A stretch of DNA of 64,000 nucleotides from Flavobacteriaceae bacterium PS02336 (GCA_029960065.1 JASCOF010000009.1:124001-188000); one strand, 5' to 3'. Positions 45,389-55,000 are shown, numbered from the stretch's first letter. Translations and numbers: made by a program. Notes: generated from the sequence alone by a model not told the origin.

Positions 45389-45420
45389 TACCTCGTGTGT
45401 ACCTCCAAAAACTGAGGTAC
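45388..45420. repeat. GTACCTC direct and inverted repeats over the integrase-operon start site
   Basis: GTACCTC occurs at 45388-45394 and 45399-45405, and its reverse complement GAGGTAC at 45414-45420. The last two form a hairpin with an 8-nt loop. They overlap the predicted transcription start. Likely uses are an operator for autoregulation or a recombinase core/arm site. Confidence 0.55.
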
Positions 45421-45448
45421 AGGAAATATTTTTTTTTGGCCAAATTAT

Positions 45449-45498
45449 GGCACATAGAGACACACATAGTCACAGTGGGACACTTAAAGTCACATATC
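45449..45498. repeat. Five helically phased 10-bp repeats (G-N-C-A-C-A type)
   Basis: Copies start at 45449, 45459, 45469, 45479 and 45489: GGCACATAGA, GACACACATA, GTCACAGTGG, GACACTTAAA, GTCACATATC. The core GNCAC is invariant and the spacing is exactly 10 bp, so all face the same side of the helix. The array ends at the start codon of the zinc-ribbon/HTH gene (45,500). It may bind the excisionase-like protein or integrase arm domain. Confidence 0.6.
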
Positions 45499-45499
45499 T

Positions 45500-46063
45500 A
45501 TGAGTTCAAAAATTGAGATTACCAGAATCTGTGAATTCTGTAAAAATGAATTTACAGCACGCACAACAAAGACACTTTACTGTTCGCTTAAATGCAGCTC
45601 CAGAGCCTATAAAGCAAGGACTCGCCAGTCTAAAATTGACCACAGCAACAAACAGACAGAAACGGCCAAAAATCCAAATCTGGAAGTAATTAAGACAAGA
45701 GATTTCATCGATGTTAATATGGCCAGTAATTTGCTCGGTATCAGCAAAAGGACTATTTACAGGCTGATCCAGCGCGGTGAACTTGATATTGGCAAATTCG
45801 GAACCAGAACCGTTATCCGAAGATGTGATTTGGACAGCTTTTTTTCTATTCCTTTACAGGAAGCCATGCTCCGCCCTGTTCAGGAATTTCCAGGACTGGA
45901 TAAATGTTATACCATAACTCAGATTCAGCAGAAATTTGGAATTTCAAATGGAGCTTTATATTTGCTGATACAAAGACATGGAATAATTAAATATTCCGTT
46001 GGAAAGTTTAATTACGTAGCAAAAAAAGATATTGATATAATATTTAATGTAAGAGAAAAATGA
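45500..46063 (+). CDS. Zinc-finger plus tandem excisionase-like helix-turn-helix protein
   Basis: This 187-residue protein has Cys11/Cys14 and Cys28/Cys32, forming a small zinc-finger pattern (C-x2-C-x13-C-x3-C). A basic linker follows, then two MerR/excisionase-like helix-turn-helix units: M-A-S-N-L-L-G-I-S-K-R-T-I-Y-R-L-I-Q-R-G-E-L (about 75-96) and I-T-Q-I-Q-Q-K-F-G-I-S-N-G-A-L-Y-L-L-I-Q-R-H (about 138-159). It overlaps the integrase gene by 4 bp (ATGA), so the two are translationally coupled. It is likely a directionality factor or regulator of integration. Confidence 0.85.
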   Translation: MSSKIEITRICEFCKNEFTARTTKTLYCSLKCSSRAYKARTRQSKIDHSNKQTETAKNPNLEVIKTRDFIDVNMASNLLGISKRTIYRLIQRGELDIGKFGTRTVIRRCDLDSFFSIPLQEAMLRPVQEFPGLDKCYTITQIQQKFGISNGALYLLIQRHGIIKYSVGKFNYVAKKDIDIIFNVREK

Positions 46064-47202
46064 AAAAAGGAAATGTAAGATTGAGAAAAAAGCTTATGGC
46101 GAATGGCATGTTATCCCTTTACTTGGATTTTTATCCGCCAATATTAAATACAGAAACTAATAAGTACACAAGACGTGAATTCTTAAGACTGTACCTTTAC
46201 GAACATCCAAAGAATAAAATTCAGAAAATTTCCAATATTGAAAATCTGCACACAGCAGAACTTATTCAAATTCGCAGACAGAATGAAATGCGCAAACATG
46301 ATGTGTATAGTGAGTTTGAAAAAGAGCAGCTGGAAATTCAGAGGATTGGGCAGGGCTCATTTTTAGAGTATTTTAAAAATTTGGGAGATAAAAAAGAGGG
46401 AAATAATTATCAGATTTGGTACACAGCAATTATTCATTTTGAAAATTTTCTTTCAGGGCGCGACGTTACTTTTAAAGATATAACAGTGACGCTAATTGAT
46501 GATTTCAAAGAATATTTATTAAAAGCCAAAAACAGAAGAGATACCGGAAACAGCCTGGCAAGAAACACAGCTCTCTCCTATCACAATAAATTAAAAACTA
46601 CGCTTAAAAGAGCTTATAAAGAAGGTAAGCTTCGGACTGACATAAACGCTGGGATAGATTCCATCAAAGAGCAGGAGTCACAGCGAAATTTTCTTACTTT
46701 AAATGAAGCCAAAAAATTATTTGCAACTCCTTGTTCTAAAAATATTGTCTATAAAATTTCAATGTTTTCGATCCTTACAGGAATTAGATATTCAGATATA
46801 GCTAAATTAACGTGGTCAGAAGTTCAATATAGAGAAGATGACGGTTATTATGTCAGGTTTAAGCAGAAGAAAACTGAAGGGTTGCAGACTATACCAATTT
46901 CAAACGAGGCATTTGAAATCCTCGGGGAAAGAACAGAAGAAGATGATAAAGTATTTGCAGGATTAAAAAAATGGGAAATGGATAGAGTACTGCCGGTTTG
47001 GATTGCTCAAGCTGGAATTACAAAACATATCACCTTCCATTGTTTCCGGCATACTTATGCTACATTGCAGCTATTCTCAGGAACTGATATTTTTACGGTT
47101 TCTAAAATGCTTGGCCACAAGAGTGTCAAAACTACGCAGATTTATACTAAAATAATTGATGAGAAGAAGAGAGAAGCATCTACGAGAATAAGTTTAAAAT
47201 AA
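46060..47202 (+). CDS. Tyrosine recombinase / integrase
   Basis: This 380-residue protein has an N-terminal arm-binding domain with Lys/Arg-rich strands (1-90), a SAM-like core-binding domain (about 98-195) and a catalytic domain. Catalytic residues are Arg243 (T-G-I-R-Y-S-D), a Lys near 270-271, His327 and Arg330 (H-C-F-R-H-T-Y-A-T), His353 (L-G-H-K-S) and nucleophile Tyr362 (Q-I-Y-T-K). The set is complete, so the enzyme should be active. This is the form of integrase used by Bacteroidota conjugative transposons. It is followed by its own terminator. Confidence 0.95.
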   Translation: MKKGNVRLRKKLMANGMLSLYLDFYPPILNTETNKYTRREFLRLYLYEHPKNKIQKISNIENLHTAELIQIRRQNEMRKHDVYSEFEKEQLEIQRIGQGSFLEYFKNLGDKKEGNNYQIWYTAIIHFENFLSGRDVTFKDITVTLIDDFKEYLLKAKNRRDTGNSLARNTALSYHNKLKTTLKRAYKEGKLRTDINAGIDSIKEQESQRNFLTLNEAKKLFATPCSKNIVYKISMFSILTGIRYSDIAKLTWSEVQYREDDGYYVRFKQKKTEGLQTIPISNEAFEILGERTEEDDKVFAGLKKWEMDRVLPVWIAQAGITKHITFHCFRHTYATLQLFSGTDIFTVSKMLGHKSVKTTQIYTKIIDEKKREASTRISLK

Positions 47203-47211
47203 AATACTGCA

Positions 47212-47252
47212 AAATAAGAAAGACATCATTCAAAGTGATGTCTTTCTTATTT
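47212..47252 (+). terminator. Intrinsic terminator of the integrase operon
   Basis: AAATAAGAAAGACATCA and TGATGTCTTTCTTATTT are perfect complements (17 bp) with a 7-nt loop, 9 bp past the integrase stop. Confidence 0.88.
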
Positions 47253-47686
47253 ATTTAAATCATTTTTTAGAATTGAATTCTGCTTCAGTTTGTTAATGAA
47301 TTTCGGTTATAGTTTTAATCCTGACCCATTATAAGCAGCTTTCCAAAGATTTCCAGTCAGCTTTCTAAACAGACAATTAAAGCTGGGAATTTAGTATCGC
47401 CTTAAATCAATGAAAGAAGAAATAGTACTGGTGCAGAATTCTATTGTCCAGTCTTCAGTAATCCCGATTAAAAAACCTTGCAGCTGAATTTTCCTGGAAT
47501 ATGTATCGGTTCCTGGTCAACGTTTGTTAATGAACCAGATCTCGGTTAATTATATCTGTAATCTTTTGCAGGCAGATAAATTTAAAAAATACTATATCCT
47601 TTATAAACCTGAATCCTTTTATAAACTTGAACTATAGCGATAACAGCATAATGACAATACTATCATTATCTGTATTAATAATGATG
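47253..47686. other. 434-bp region with a gene remnant and a short direct repeat
   Basis: TTTGTTAATGAA occurs at 47289-47300 and again at 47523-47534, each followed within 10 bp by CGGTTA. Between the copies lies a globin-like remnant (listed separately). No intact gene was found. Confidence 0.4.
47410..47530 (+). pseudogene. Possible remnant of a globin N-terminus (frameshifted)
   Basis: The plus strand reads M-K-E-E-I-V-L-V-Q-N-S-I-V-Q-S-S-V-I-P-I, resembling the start of bacterial single-domain globins/flavohaemoglobins (E-Q-I-x-L-V-Q-x-S-x5-P-I). A stop follows at 47485. Shifting by one base at about 47,480 continues with A-A-E-F-S-W-N-M-Y-R-F-L, in register with the globin A-A-E-L-F-Y-x-R-L-F. 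The haem-binding part is absent. The evidence is pattern recognition over about 37 residues. Confidence 0.4.
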
Positions 47687-48151
47687 TTACTGTATCTGGC
47701 TGAATGTATAAATAGTATTGGGCAGATCGGAACGCATATGCTCCAGCGCAGCATTAAGATTAGTCTGAACACCAATGCAGAGCTGCTGCATGATCAATTT
47801 TAATTCACCAAAGTCAGAAGGCTTGACAATATAAGCTGCAGCGCCCAGTGAATTCGCCTCATCTATGCCCTTGGTCCGCGAGGAGGTTGCCATCATAATA
47901 ACCGGCACGTTTCCAAATCTAGAATCCAGCTTAATGAGTTTTAACAGTTCCCATCCGTCCATTTTTGGCATGCCGGCATCTAATACTATTAAATCCGGCA
48001 GTGAATCCAATTCAGAAAGTAATTTCAATGCGGCATCGCCGCTGTCCACAAACTTAACTGCAAAAGTTTCTTCTGTCCCAGCCAGTGCCCACTTAAAAAA
48101 CTCTGCATCGTCATTATCATCATCAACCAGTAAAATTATTTTTCTATTCAT
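47687..48151 (-). CDS. Single-domain response regulator
   Basis: A 154-residue receiver domain has acidic residues D-D-D-N-D-D (10-15), phospho-acceptor Asp58 (I-V-L-D-A-G-M-P), switch Thr/Ser in M-A-T-S-S (about 89) and Lys110 in I-V-K-P-S. A 30-residue tail of unknown role follows the receiver. Opposite in direction to the kinase genes downstream, it probably exchanges phosphate with one of the kinases encoded at 50-59 kb. Confidence 0.9.
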   Translation of the reverse strand: MNRKIILLVDDDNDDAEFFKWALAGTEETFAVKFVDSGDAALKLLSELDSLPDLIVLDAGMPKMDGWELLKLIKLDSRFGNVPVIMMATSSRTKGIDEANSLGAAAYIVKPSDFGELKLIMQQLCIGVQTNLNAALEHMRSDLPNTIYTFSQIQ

Positions 48152-48447
48152 CTCTGTTAATATAATATTACAGTAATTCTTTGAAGCCGCAGTGCTTTAA
48201 GTAAAATTAGATATCCATTCTATGTAAAGCAAGAGAAAACAGAATTTTATTCATAATTTAATAACTGCCGACGATAAACTAATTTGAGGATAAACTACTA
48301 TTCTGAAGTATTTAGAAACGTATTTACAGTAATTCTGATTACAGCTTAAAATCAGCATTTTACTCGTCTTATAAATATTTCATGAAAAATGCCGTCCTTC
48401 GACTGCCATTGGAACAGCGTATCGAAAAACAGCAGTATTTGGAGGTA
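48152..48447. other. Intergenic region
   Basis: AT-rich, with no recognisable gene or repeat. A plus-strand frame of 26 codons at 48,384 was judged too short to support. Confidence 0.35.
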
Positions 48448-48588
48448 TTATGCTATTTTTGAAATTAAAAGCACCGTTATAAAACCTGCAATGGATAAAA
48501 CCATCAAATTGATAATCAAGTCTTTTCTTTTTCTGGATGCAGCAGCATGATTCATTTTTTTAAATTTTCTTTCATTTTTCATTTTCAT
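48448..48588 (-). CDS. Possible small single-span membrane protein (46 residues)
   Basis: The reading frame begins M-K-M-K-N-E-R-K-F-K-K-M-N-H, is strongly basic up to residue 22 (S-R-K-R-K), and then has one hydrophobic helix (L-I-I-N-L-M-V-L-S-I-A-G-F-I-T-V-L-L-I, about 24-42) and a stop. The positive-inside pattern is a coherent small membrane protein layout. It lies between two response regulator genes in the same direction. No family is known to me, and the small size limits confidence. Confidence 0.4.
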   Translation of the reverse strand: MKMKNERKFKKMNHAAASRKRKDLIINLMVLSIAGFITVLLISKIA

Positions 48589-48788
48589 ATTTCTTTATAG
48601 TTAAACATAATAAGGCACAAGCGATGCTGTCTCGTAAATTATTTACAGGATTATATAATCAGGAAATAATGCAGGATTTAGAACAGCTTCTATCTGGAAG
48701 CTGGAATCGGTAAAATTATTGGCTGCGGCAGACTGGTAAGATCTTTCAGTCTGAACTGTTTTTTCAGAAATTGGACTTTATTAAATGT
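48589..48788. other. Intergenic region
   Basis: About 200 bp without a gene between the small membrane ORF and the short response regulator. The DNA just past the regulator stop does not restore a normal receiver C-terminus in any frame I read. Confidence 0.35.
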
Positions 48789-49088
48789 TCATGCAGCATC
48801 TCTAATAACACCTCCCGAATGTCCCGAGTACAATACTACGGGAGTTTTCTCGAGCCCTTCCATTTTCCTGAGCAGCTTAAGAAATTCAGATCCGTCCAGA
48901 TATGGCATATGATAATCCAAGAAAATGATATCAGGCGTTTTCTTTGGAGCCTGCAGCATTTTCAAAGCATCAAACACATTACTCCGGATCGAGTATTGAA
49001 TCTTAACATCAATTGCATGAAGTGCGATGACAAATAGTTCCGCATCCTCGTCATCAACATCGACCAGCAAAATATCCCTGTATTTCAT
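48789..49088 (-). CDS. Short response regulator lacking the conserved lysine
   Basis: A 99-residue receiver-like protein has an acidic pocket V-D-V-D-D-E-D (9-15), Asp58 in F-L-D-Y-H-M-P and Ser88 in L-Y-S-G-H. It then stops after G-V-I-R-D-A-A, before the fifth strand and last helix, so the K-P motif and the usual final 20-25 residues are missing. Either it is a truncated, dying gene or a phosphate-insensitive binding protein. Its first 90 residues show no frameshift. Confidence 0.7.
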   Translation of the reverse strand: MKYRDILLVDVDDEDAELFVIALHAIDVKIQYSIRSNVFDALKMLQAPKKTPDIIFLDYHMPYLDGSEFLKLLRKMEGLEKTPVVLYSGHSGGVIRDAA

Positions 49089-49596
49089 ACCGCTAAATTA
49101 GAAAGTTCTCCCCAGCATGTTTTCATACAATTTACGCTTAGTGTTATACAATTTCCACAGGATGATTTTCAACTGTTTTTTTATTGGAAAGTGATTGTTA
49201 GAAATGTCTGAAACCTGCCGCAGCAGCCCCTTTTCTACTGTACATTCATTGATTCGAAGTTCTGCTATTTACAATACGGCAAATGTTAATTATATAAATA
49301 TAATTTAAAATTATATAAGCCAGATTATATTCTTAATCATACTTTTCATGTGCCAAAACTTATATCCAAAGAACACCAGATTATGAAAAAAAAATACTTC
49401 AAAAAAAGTTTGATTTGTTATTTAAGGTCGTAACTGTATTTTAGTCTGACGAAGGCTGGGAGTAAGGAATGAATATAGTGAATTCCTACCTGCCTGCTGC
49501 TTTGATCACCGCTGAACAGCAGGCTCTATATGCCTTTAAAAGCTGTAACAGCCGCGCACTGCCTTACTTATACTTTAAATTTAACAGCTTACTGAA
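49089..49596. other. 508-bp divergent intergenic region
   Basis: The region contains a perfect AT palindrome, ATATAATTT-A-AAATTATAT (49298-49316), and an 8-bp GC hairpin GCCTGCTG/CAGCAGGC at about 49,493-49,525. It presumably carries the promoter of the 49,597 regulator gene. No coding sequence is credible. Confidence 0.4.
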
Positions 49597-49974
49597 ATGA
49601 CATATAAAAATATACTGCAGATTGATGATGACATTGATGACTGCGAATTTTTTATGGAAGCCCTGCATGCGGTTTCCAGTGCCGGATATACGGCAATCCA
49701 GAATCCGGTGGAAGCGCTGAATAAATTAATTCTTAATGAAATCAGACCTGATGTAATATTTCTTGATCTGAATATGCCGATCATGTCAGGCTTTGAATTT
49801 TTGACTGAAATAAAAAAACAGGACGGAATAAAAAATATTCCAATTATCATATTCTCCACCTCACAGATGGAAGAAATTAAAAGAAAAGCAAGAAATTACG
49901 GGGCATCAGGATACATCTCCAAGCCTAGTGATTTCAATGAATTAAAGAAAATTTTAGCAAATTACATCGGATGA
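49597..49974 (+). CDS. Single-domain response regulator
   Basis: A 125-residue complete receiver has D-D-D-I-D-D (10-15), Asp57 in F-L-D-L-N-M-P, Thr88 in F-S-T-S and Lys109 in S-K-P-S-D. It is the first gene of the plus-strand signalling group and is followed at 111 bp by the CHASE3-type kinase. It is probably the partner or a phosphate sink for that kinase. Confidence 0.92.
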   Translation: MTYKNILQIDDDIDDCEFFMEALHAVSSAGYTAIQNPVEALNKLILNEIRPDVIFLDLNMPIMSGFEFLTEIKKQDGIKNIPIIIFSTSQMEEIKRKARNYGASGYISKPSDFNELKKILANYIG

Positions 49975-50085
49975 AAAAAACCAGAAGCACAGCCGTACCT
50001 TCACCGTTTTTTAAATACAGTCTGTTAATACCTGCTGCCGCTGAAACACAGTGCACGTACTTATTACATTTTTAACAGAAGTAAA

Positions 50086-51537
50086 ATGAAATTATCAACA
50101 CAGATACTTTTAGCTTTTCTGCTGATACTGCTGCTCTCTGTTGCAGATTCTTATACGAATTACCGTTTATCCCTCAAAGTGGATCTCAATTCAAAATTCC
50201 TCTCGAAATCAGAAGAGATTATCCGGAACTCAAATAAAACCCACAGGGCTGTTCTGGAGATGCAGAGTGCGGTAAGAGGCTATCTGCTCACCAGTGACAC
50301 CACATTTCTTCAAGCCTACTACAGCGGACTCAAAAAAGTACCTGTTTTCTTTCAGCAGCAGCGTATTCTAATTGCTGAGAGCAGCATCCAGCGCAGCATT
50401 CTGGATTCGATAGCCGTGCTGCACAACGGCTGGATCAGCTATACTTCGGAACTTATCAAAGCCAGAAAGGACAATCCCGGATTATATGAGCAGCTGCTGG
50501 AGAACAAACTTCGAAAACATGTCGGAAAGAACATTAATGATTCCATAACGGCAAAATTTAAGCGGTTTGACAAACTGGAATACAAAACCCGCCGGCGCCA
50601 CAGCGAAATGCTGCTGCATTCCCTTCAGAAAACAAGGACCTATTCCCTTATCTTTCTCTCGCTGACTATTTTTGCAGGCATCTGCAGCACGGCATATATT
50701 GTGATCATGATTAACAACCGCATCAATTCCATGGTGCGTCTTGCCGATAACATTTCCAAAGGCCGATTTACAATAGTACAGGATTCCAGAAATGATGAGC
50801 TCAGCCATCTTGCATCCTCCCTTAATATTATGTCTGGAAAACTGCAGAAAAATATTGAGGAGCTGGAAAATAAAAATGCAGAGCTCAACAAGTTTGCCTA
50901 TGTGGTCTCCCATGACCTCAAGGCACCTCTGCGCGGCATTTACAACGTGATCAGCTGGATTGAGGAAGATCTTTCAGAAGAAGTCTCCCCTGCCCTGCGG
51001 AATTATCTCAATATTATCCCTAAAAGAACACAGCGTATGGAAGCTCTGATAAACGGGCTGCTGGAATATGCCAGAATCACACGGAAAACGGCTCCCGAGC
51101 TTGTGGATACCGCTGCACTGGTCAGCGAGATTACCCAGTCGATAGTACCCCGGGAATTCACACTTAAAATTAATGACCTGCCCGAAATTTTCACCGAAAG
51201 ACTTAAGCTGGAACAGGTACTTTCCAATTTAATCAGCAATGCCGTAAAATATTCCCAACCTGATTCGGGTTATATAGAAATCAGCTGTCTTGAAACAGCT
51301 GATTTTTACGAGTTTTCCGTAAAAGACCAAGGAATCGGTATCGATCCCGAATACCACGGAAAAATATTTGAAATATTCCAGACCCTGCGAGAGAAAAATG
51401 AAATGGAAAGCACGGGCATAGGACTGGCCATCGTAAAAAAGATAATTGACGAGCAGGGAGAAAATATAAGCGTGCAGTCCAAACCCGGAGAAGGAACAGC
51501 ATTCATTTTTACCTGGAGAAACCATAAAAAAACATGA
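50086..51537 (+). CDS. Membrane histidine kinase with CHASE3-like sensor and HAMP
   Basis: This 483-residue protein has a transmembrane helix at about 7-24 and a helical extracytoplasmic CHASE3-like domain (about 30-180, with R-G-Y-L-L-T-S-D). A second transmembrane helix lies at about 188-208. A HAMP linker and short coiled coil lead to the HisKA domain with phospho-His276 (V-V-S-H-D-L-K-A-P-L-R). The HATPase domain has N-L-I-S-N-A-V-K-Y, D-Q-G-I-G-I and S-T-G-I-G-L-A-I-V. The S-H-D-L-K-A-P-L-R type is typical of phytochrome-like kinases paired with lone receivers. It overlaps the next gene, a receiver, by 4 bp. Confidence 0.94.
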   Translation: MKLSTQILLAFLLILLLSVADSYTNYRLSLKVDLNSKFLSKSEEIIRNSNKTHRAVLEMQSAVRGYLLTSDTTFLQAYYSGLKKVPVFFQQQRILIAESSIQRSILDSIAVLHNGWISYTSELIKARKDNPGLYEQLLENKLRKHVGKNINDSITAKFKRFDKLEYKTRRRHSEMLLHSLQKTRTYSLIFLSLTIFAGICSTAYIVIMINNRINSMVRLADNISKGRFTIVQDSRNDELSHLASSLNIMSGKLQKNIEELENKNAELNKFAYVVSHDLKAPLRGIYNVISWIEEDLSEEVSPALRNYLNIIPKRTQRMEALINGLLEYARITRKTAPELVDTAALVSEITQSIVPREFTLKINDLPEIFTERLKLEQVLSNLISNAVKYSQPDSGYIEISCLETADFYEFSVKDQGIGIDPEYHGKIFEIFQTLREKNEMESTGIGLAIVKKIIDEQGENISVQSKPGEGTAFIFTWRNHKKT

Positions 51538-51965
51538 AAACACCAAACATCCTATTAATTGAAGATGACGAACTGGATACTATATCTGTGGAACGTTCAC
51601 TGAAAAAACTGCAGATCAGTTATGTGCTGCATTGCGCATATAACGGTCTTGAAGCCCTAAAACTGCTCCGTGATCAAGAAAATCCTCTTCATCCGGATGT
51701 TATTCTTCTGGATATTAATATGCCCAGAATGAATGGGATCGAATTTCTTAAAATCCTGCGCTCGGATGACAGCCTGAAAGACTTGAAAGTATTCATTATG
51801 ACCACCTCCTCTGAAAACACCGACCGTGTTACAGCTGAGGAGCTGGGAATATCAGGCTATATCATAAAACCGCTTAACTATAACGATAATACCAAAAGAC
51901 CCGACTCCATGGATGCTTTTGTGCAGTTCCATCTTCGGAAAATACTATTGGACGAAACCGTCTAG
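51534..51965 (+). CDS. Single-domain response regulator, coupled to the kinase
   Basis: A 143-residue receiver has E-D-D-E (10-13), Asp60 in L-L-D-I-N-M-P, T-T-S-S near 90-93 and Lys112 in I-K-P-L-N. Its start overlaps the kinase stop (ATGA), making it the cognate partner of the CHASE3-type kinase. The giant hybrid kinase begins 53 bp later. Confidence 0.93.
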   Translation: MKTPNILLIEDDELDTISVERSLKKLQISYVLHCAYNGLEALKLLRDQENPLHPDVILLDINMPRMNGIEFLKILRSDDSLKDLKVFIMTTSSENTDRVTAEELGISGYIIKPLNYNDNTKRPDSMDAFVQFHLRKILLDETV

Positions 51966-52018
51966 CCCCATACCCTGCCCCATCACCCAAAATTTAATCA
52001 AGCCTAGAACAGCCTATT

Positions 52019-55000
52019 ATGAAAAAGACAAAACAAACCAAAGAAATACCTGCTGAGGAGATACTTCTGGTTCTGCCTGTTGTGACGGATGAAAAAAAGT
52101 CCGGCCAAACCCCACAGAATAAGCCGGAAGAATCCATACTGACTGATGCAGAGTTTTTAAAAATACTGACGAAAGTCAAAAACGGTAATTTCTCCCAGCG
52201 TTTCCCGACCGACCAGAGCGGAATTAAAAGATCCATCTGTGATACGCTGAACGAAATAATTGATCTTAACGAAAGAATGGTCTTTGAATTTCAGAAAGTC
52301 GGAAAAAGCATCGGTAAGCAGGGAAAACTGACCAACCGCGTTGTCCTAGACGGCGCAAGAGGTTCGTGGAGCTCCTGTGTGGATTCGGTCAACACCCTGA
52401 TCTCTGATCTGGTGCATCCGACTATCGAAATAGCGCACGTAATCACTTCTGTTGCCAAGGGAAATCTGTCGCAGGAAATGCCGTTATCTATTGAAGGAAA
52501 CCCGCTTCAGGGAGAATTCCTCAGAATTGCCAAAGAGGTGAACGGAATGGTGAAACAGTTGAACCTTTTCTCCATGGAGGTTACCCGTGTGGCACGTGAG
52601 GTTGGAACCGATGGAAAACTGGGCGGACAGGCAAAAGTTAGAGGTGTCGGAGGCGTATGGAAAGACCTGACCGATTCTGTAAATAAAATGGCCAGCAACC
52701 TTACCGGACAGGTGCGTAATATTGCCGATGTGACAACAGCGGTGGCAAAAGGAGATTTATCCAAAAAAATTACCGTCGACGTAAAAGGAGAAATCTTAGA
52801 ACTGAAAAATACCATCAATACCATGGTGGACCAGCTGAACTCTTTCTCTTCTGAGGTAACCCGTGTGGCTCGTGAGGTGGGAACTGAAGGAAAACTGGGC
52901 GGACAGGCTCAGGTTAAAGGAGTCGGCGGCACCTGGAAAGATTTAACAGATTCGGTAAACCAGATGGCATCGAATCTTACCGGACAGGTGCGTAACATTG
53001 CCGATGTAACAACCGCCGTAGCAAGAGGAGATTTATCTAAAAAAATTACCGTTGACGTAAAAGGAGAAATCCTTGAACTGAAAGACACCATTAATACGAT
53101 GGTGGACCAGCTGAACTCCTTCTCTTCTGAGGTAACTCGTGTATCACGTGAAGTAGGTTCTGAAGGAAAACTGGGAGGCCAGGCAAAAGTACGAGGTGTC
53201 GGCGGGGTTTGGAAAGATTTGACCGATTCTGTAAATCAGATGGCATCGAATTTAACCGGTCAGGTGCGTAATATTGCCGAGGTAACAACAGCCGTAGCAA
53301 AAGGAGATTTATCTAAAAAAATTACCGTAAACGTTGAGGGAGAAATTCTTGAACTGAAAAACACCATCAATACCATGGTGGACCAGCTGAACTCATTCGG
53401 TTCTGAGGTAACCCGTGTGGCGCGTGAGGTAGGTTCTGAAGGAAAACTGGGAGGCCAGGCAAAAGTAAAAGGGGTCGGCGGCACCTGGAAAGATTTAACC
53501 GATTCGGTGAACCAGATGGCTTCGAACTTAACCGGACAGGTTCGTAATATTGCCGAGGTAACCACAGCTGTAGCAAACGGTGACCTTTCTAAAAAAATTA
53601 CCGCTGTAGCCGAAGGAGAAATCCTGGAATTAAAGAAAACCATCAACACGATGGTGGATCAGCTCAACTCCTTCTCTTCTGAAGTAACGCGTGTGGCACT
53701 TGAGGTAGGAACCGAAGGAAAACTGGGAGGCCAGGCAAAAGTAAAAGGGGTCGGCGGCACCTGGAAAGATTTAACGGATTCCGTGAACCAGATGGCGTCC
53801 AACTTAACAGGACAGGTGCGTAACATTGCCGAGGTGACAACCGCGGTGGCAAAAGGCGATTTATCGCGCCAGATCACCGTGGATACCAAAGGAGAAATCT
53901 TAGAGCTGAAAAACACCATTAATACCATGGTGGGCCAGCTGAACTCCTTTGCTTCCGAGGTAACGCGTGTGGCGCGTGAGGTTGGTACCGAAGGAAAACT
54001 GGGCGGACAGGCACAGGTGGAAGGTGTCGGCGGCACCTGGAAAGATTTAACGGACTCGGTGAACCAGATGGCGTCCAACCTAACGGGACAGGTGCGTAAT
54101 ATCGCCGAAGTAACAACAGCGGTGGCAAAAGGAGATTTATCGCTCCAGATTACTGTTGACGTAAAAGGAGAAATCTTAGAGTTAAAAAATACAATCAATA
54201 CCATGGTGGATCAGCTTCGAGGATTTGCTTCGGAGGTGACAAGGGTTTCAAGGGAAGTAGGTACCGAAGGAAAACTGGGAGGACAAGCGAATGTTCCTGG
54301 GGTCGCTGGAACCTGGAAAGATTTAACAGATTCCGTTAATCAGATGGCGGGTAACTTAACCGCTCAGGTACGTAATATTGCCGATGTGGCTATTGCGGTT
54401 GCCAACGGAGATATGTCCCGTAAAATTACCGTTGACGTTCGCGGGGAAATCCTCCAGCTGAAAGAAACCTTAAACACCATGGTGGACCAGCTCCGCGAGT
54501 TTGCCTCTGAAGTAACCCGTGTGGCGCGTGAAGTGGGTACAGAAGGAAAACTGGGAGGACAGGCCAACGTGCCGGGTGTTGCCGGAACCTGGAAGGATTT
54601 AACCGATTCTGTGAACCAGATGGCGGGTAACTTAACCACTCAGGTGCGTAATATTGCCGAGGTTACCATTGCCGTTGCCAATGGGGATATGTCCAAAAAA
54701 ATTACAGCCGATGTCCGCGGAGAGATTCTCCAGCTGAAAGAAACCGTCAATACGATGGTGGACCAGCTCCGCGCCTTTGCCTCTGAGGTAACTCGTGTGG
54801 CGCGTGAAGTGGGTACCGACGGAAAACTTGGCGGACAGGCATTCGTTCCCGGAGTGGCCGGAACCTGGAAAGATTTGACGGATTCGGTGAACCAAATGGC
54901 ATCGAACTTAACGGGTCAGGTGCGTAATATTGCCGATGTAACCAAAGCCGTGGCCAACGGTGACCTTTCCAAACAGATTACCGTGGACGTAAAGGGAGAA

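Noticed and set aside
48384..48464. 26-codon plus-strand frame
   Set aside because: Too short, no promoter or conserved motif, and it overlaps the 46-residue minus-strand candidate.
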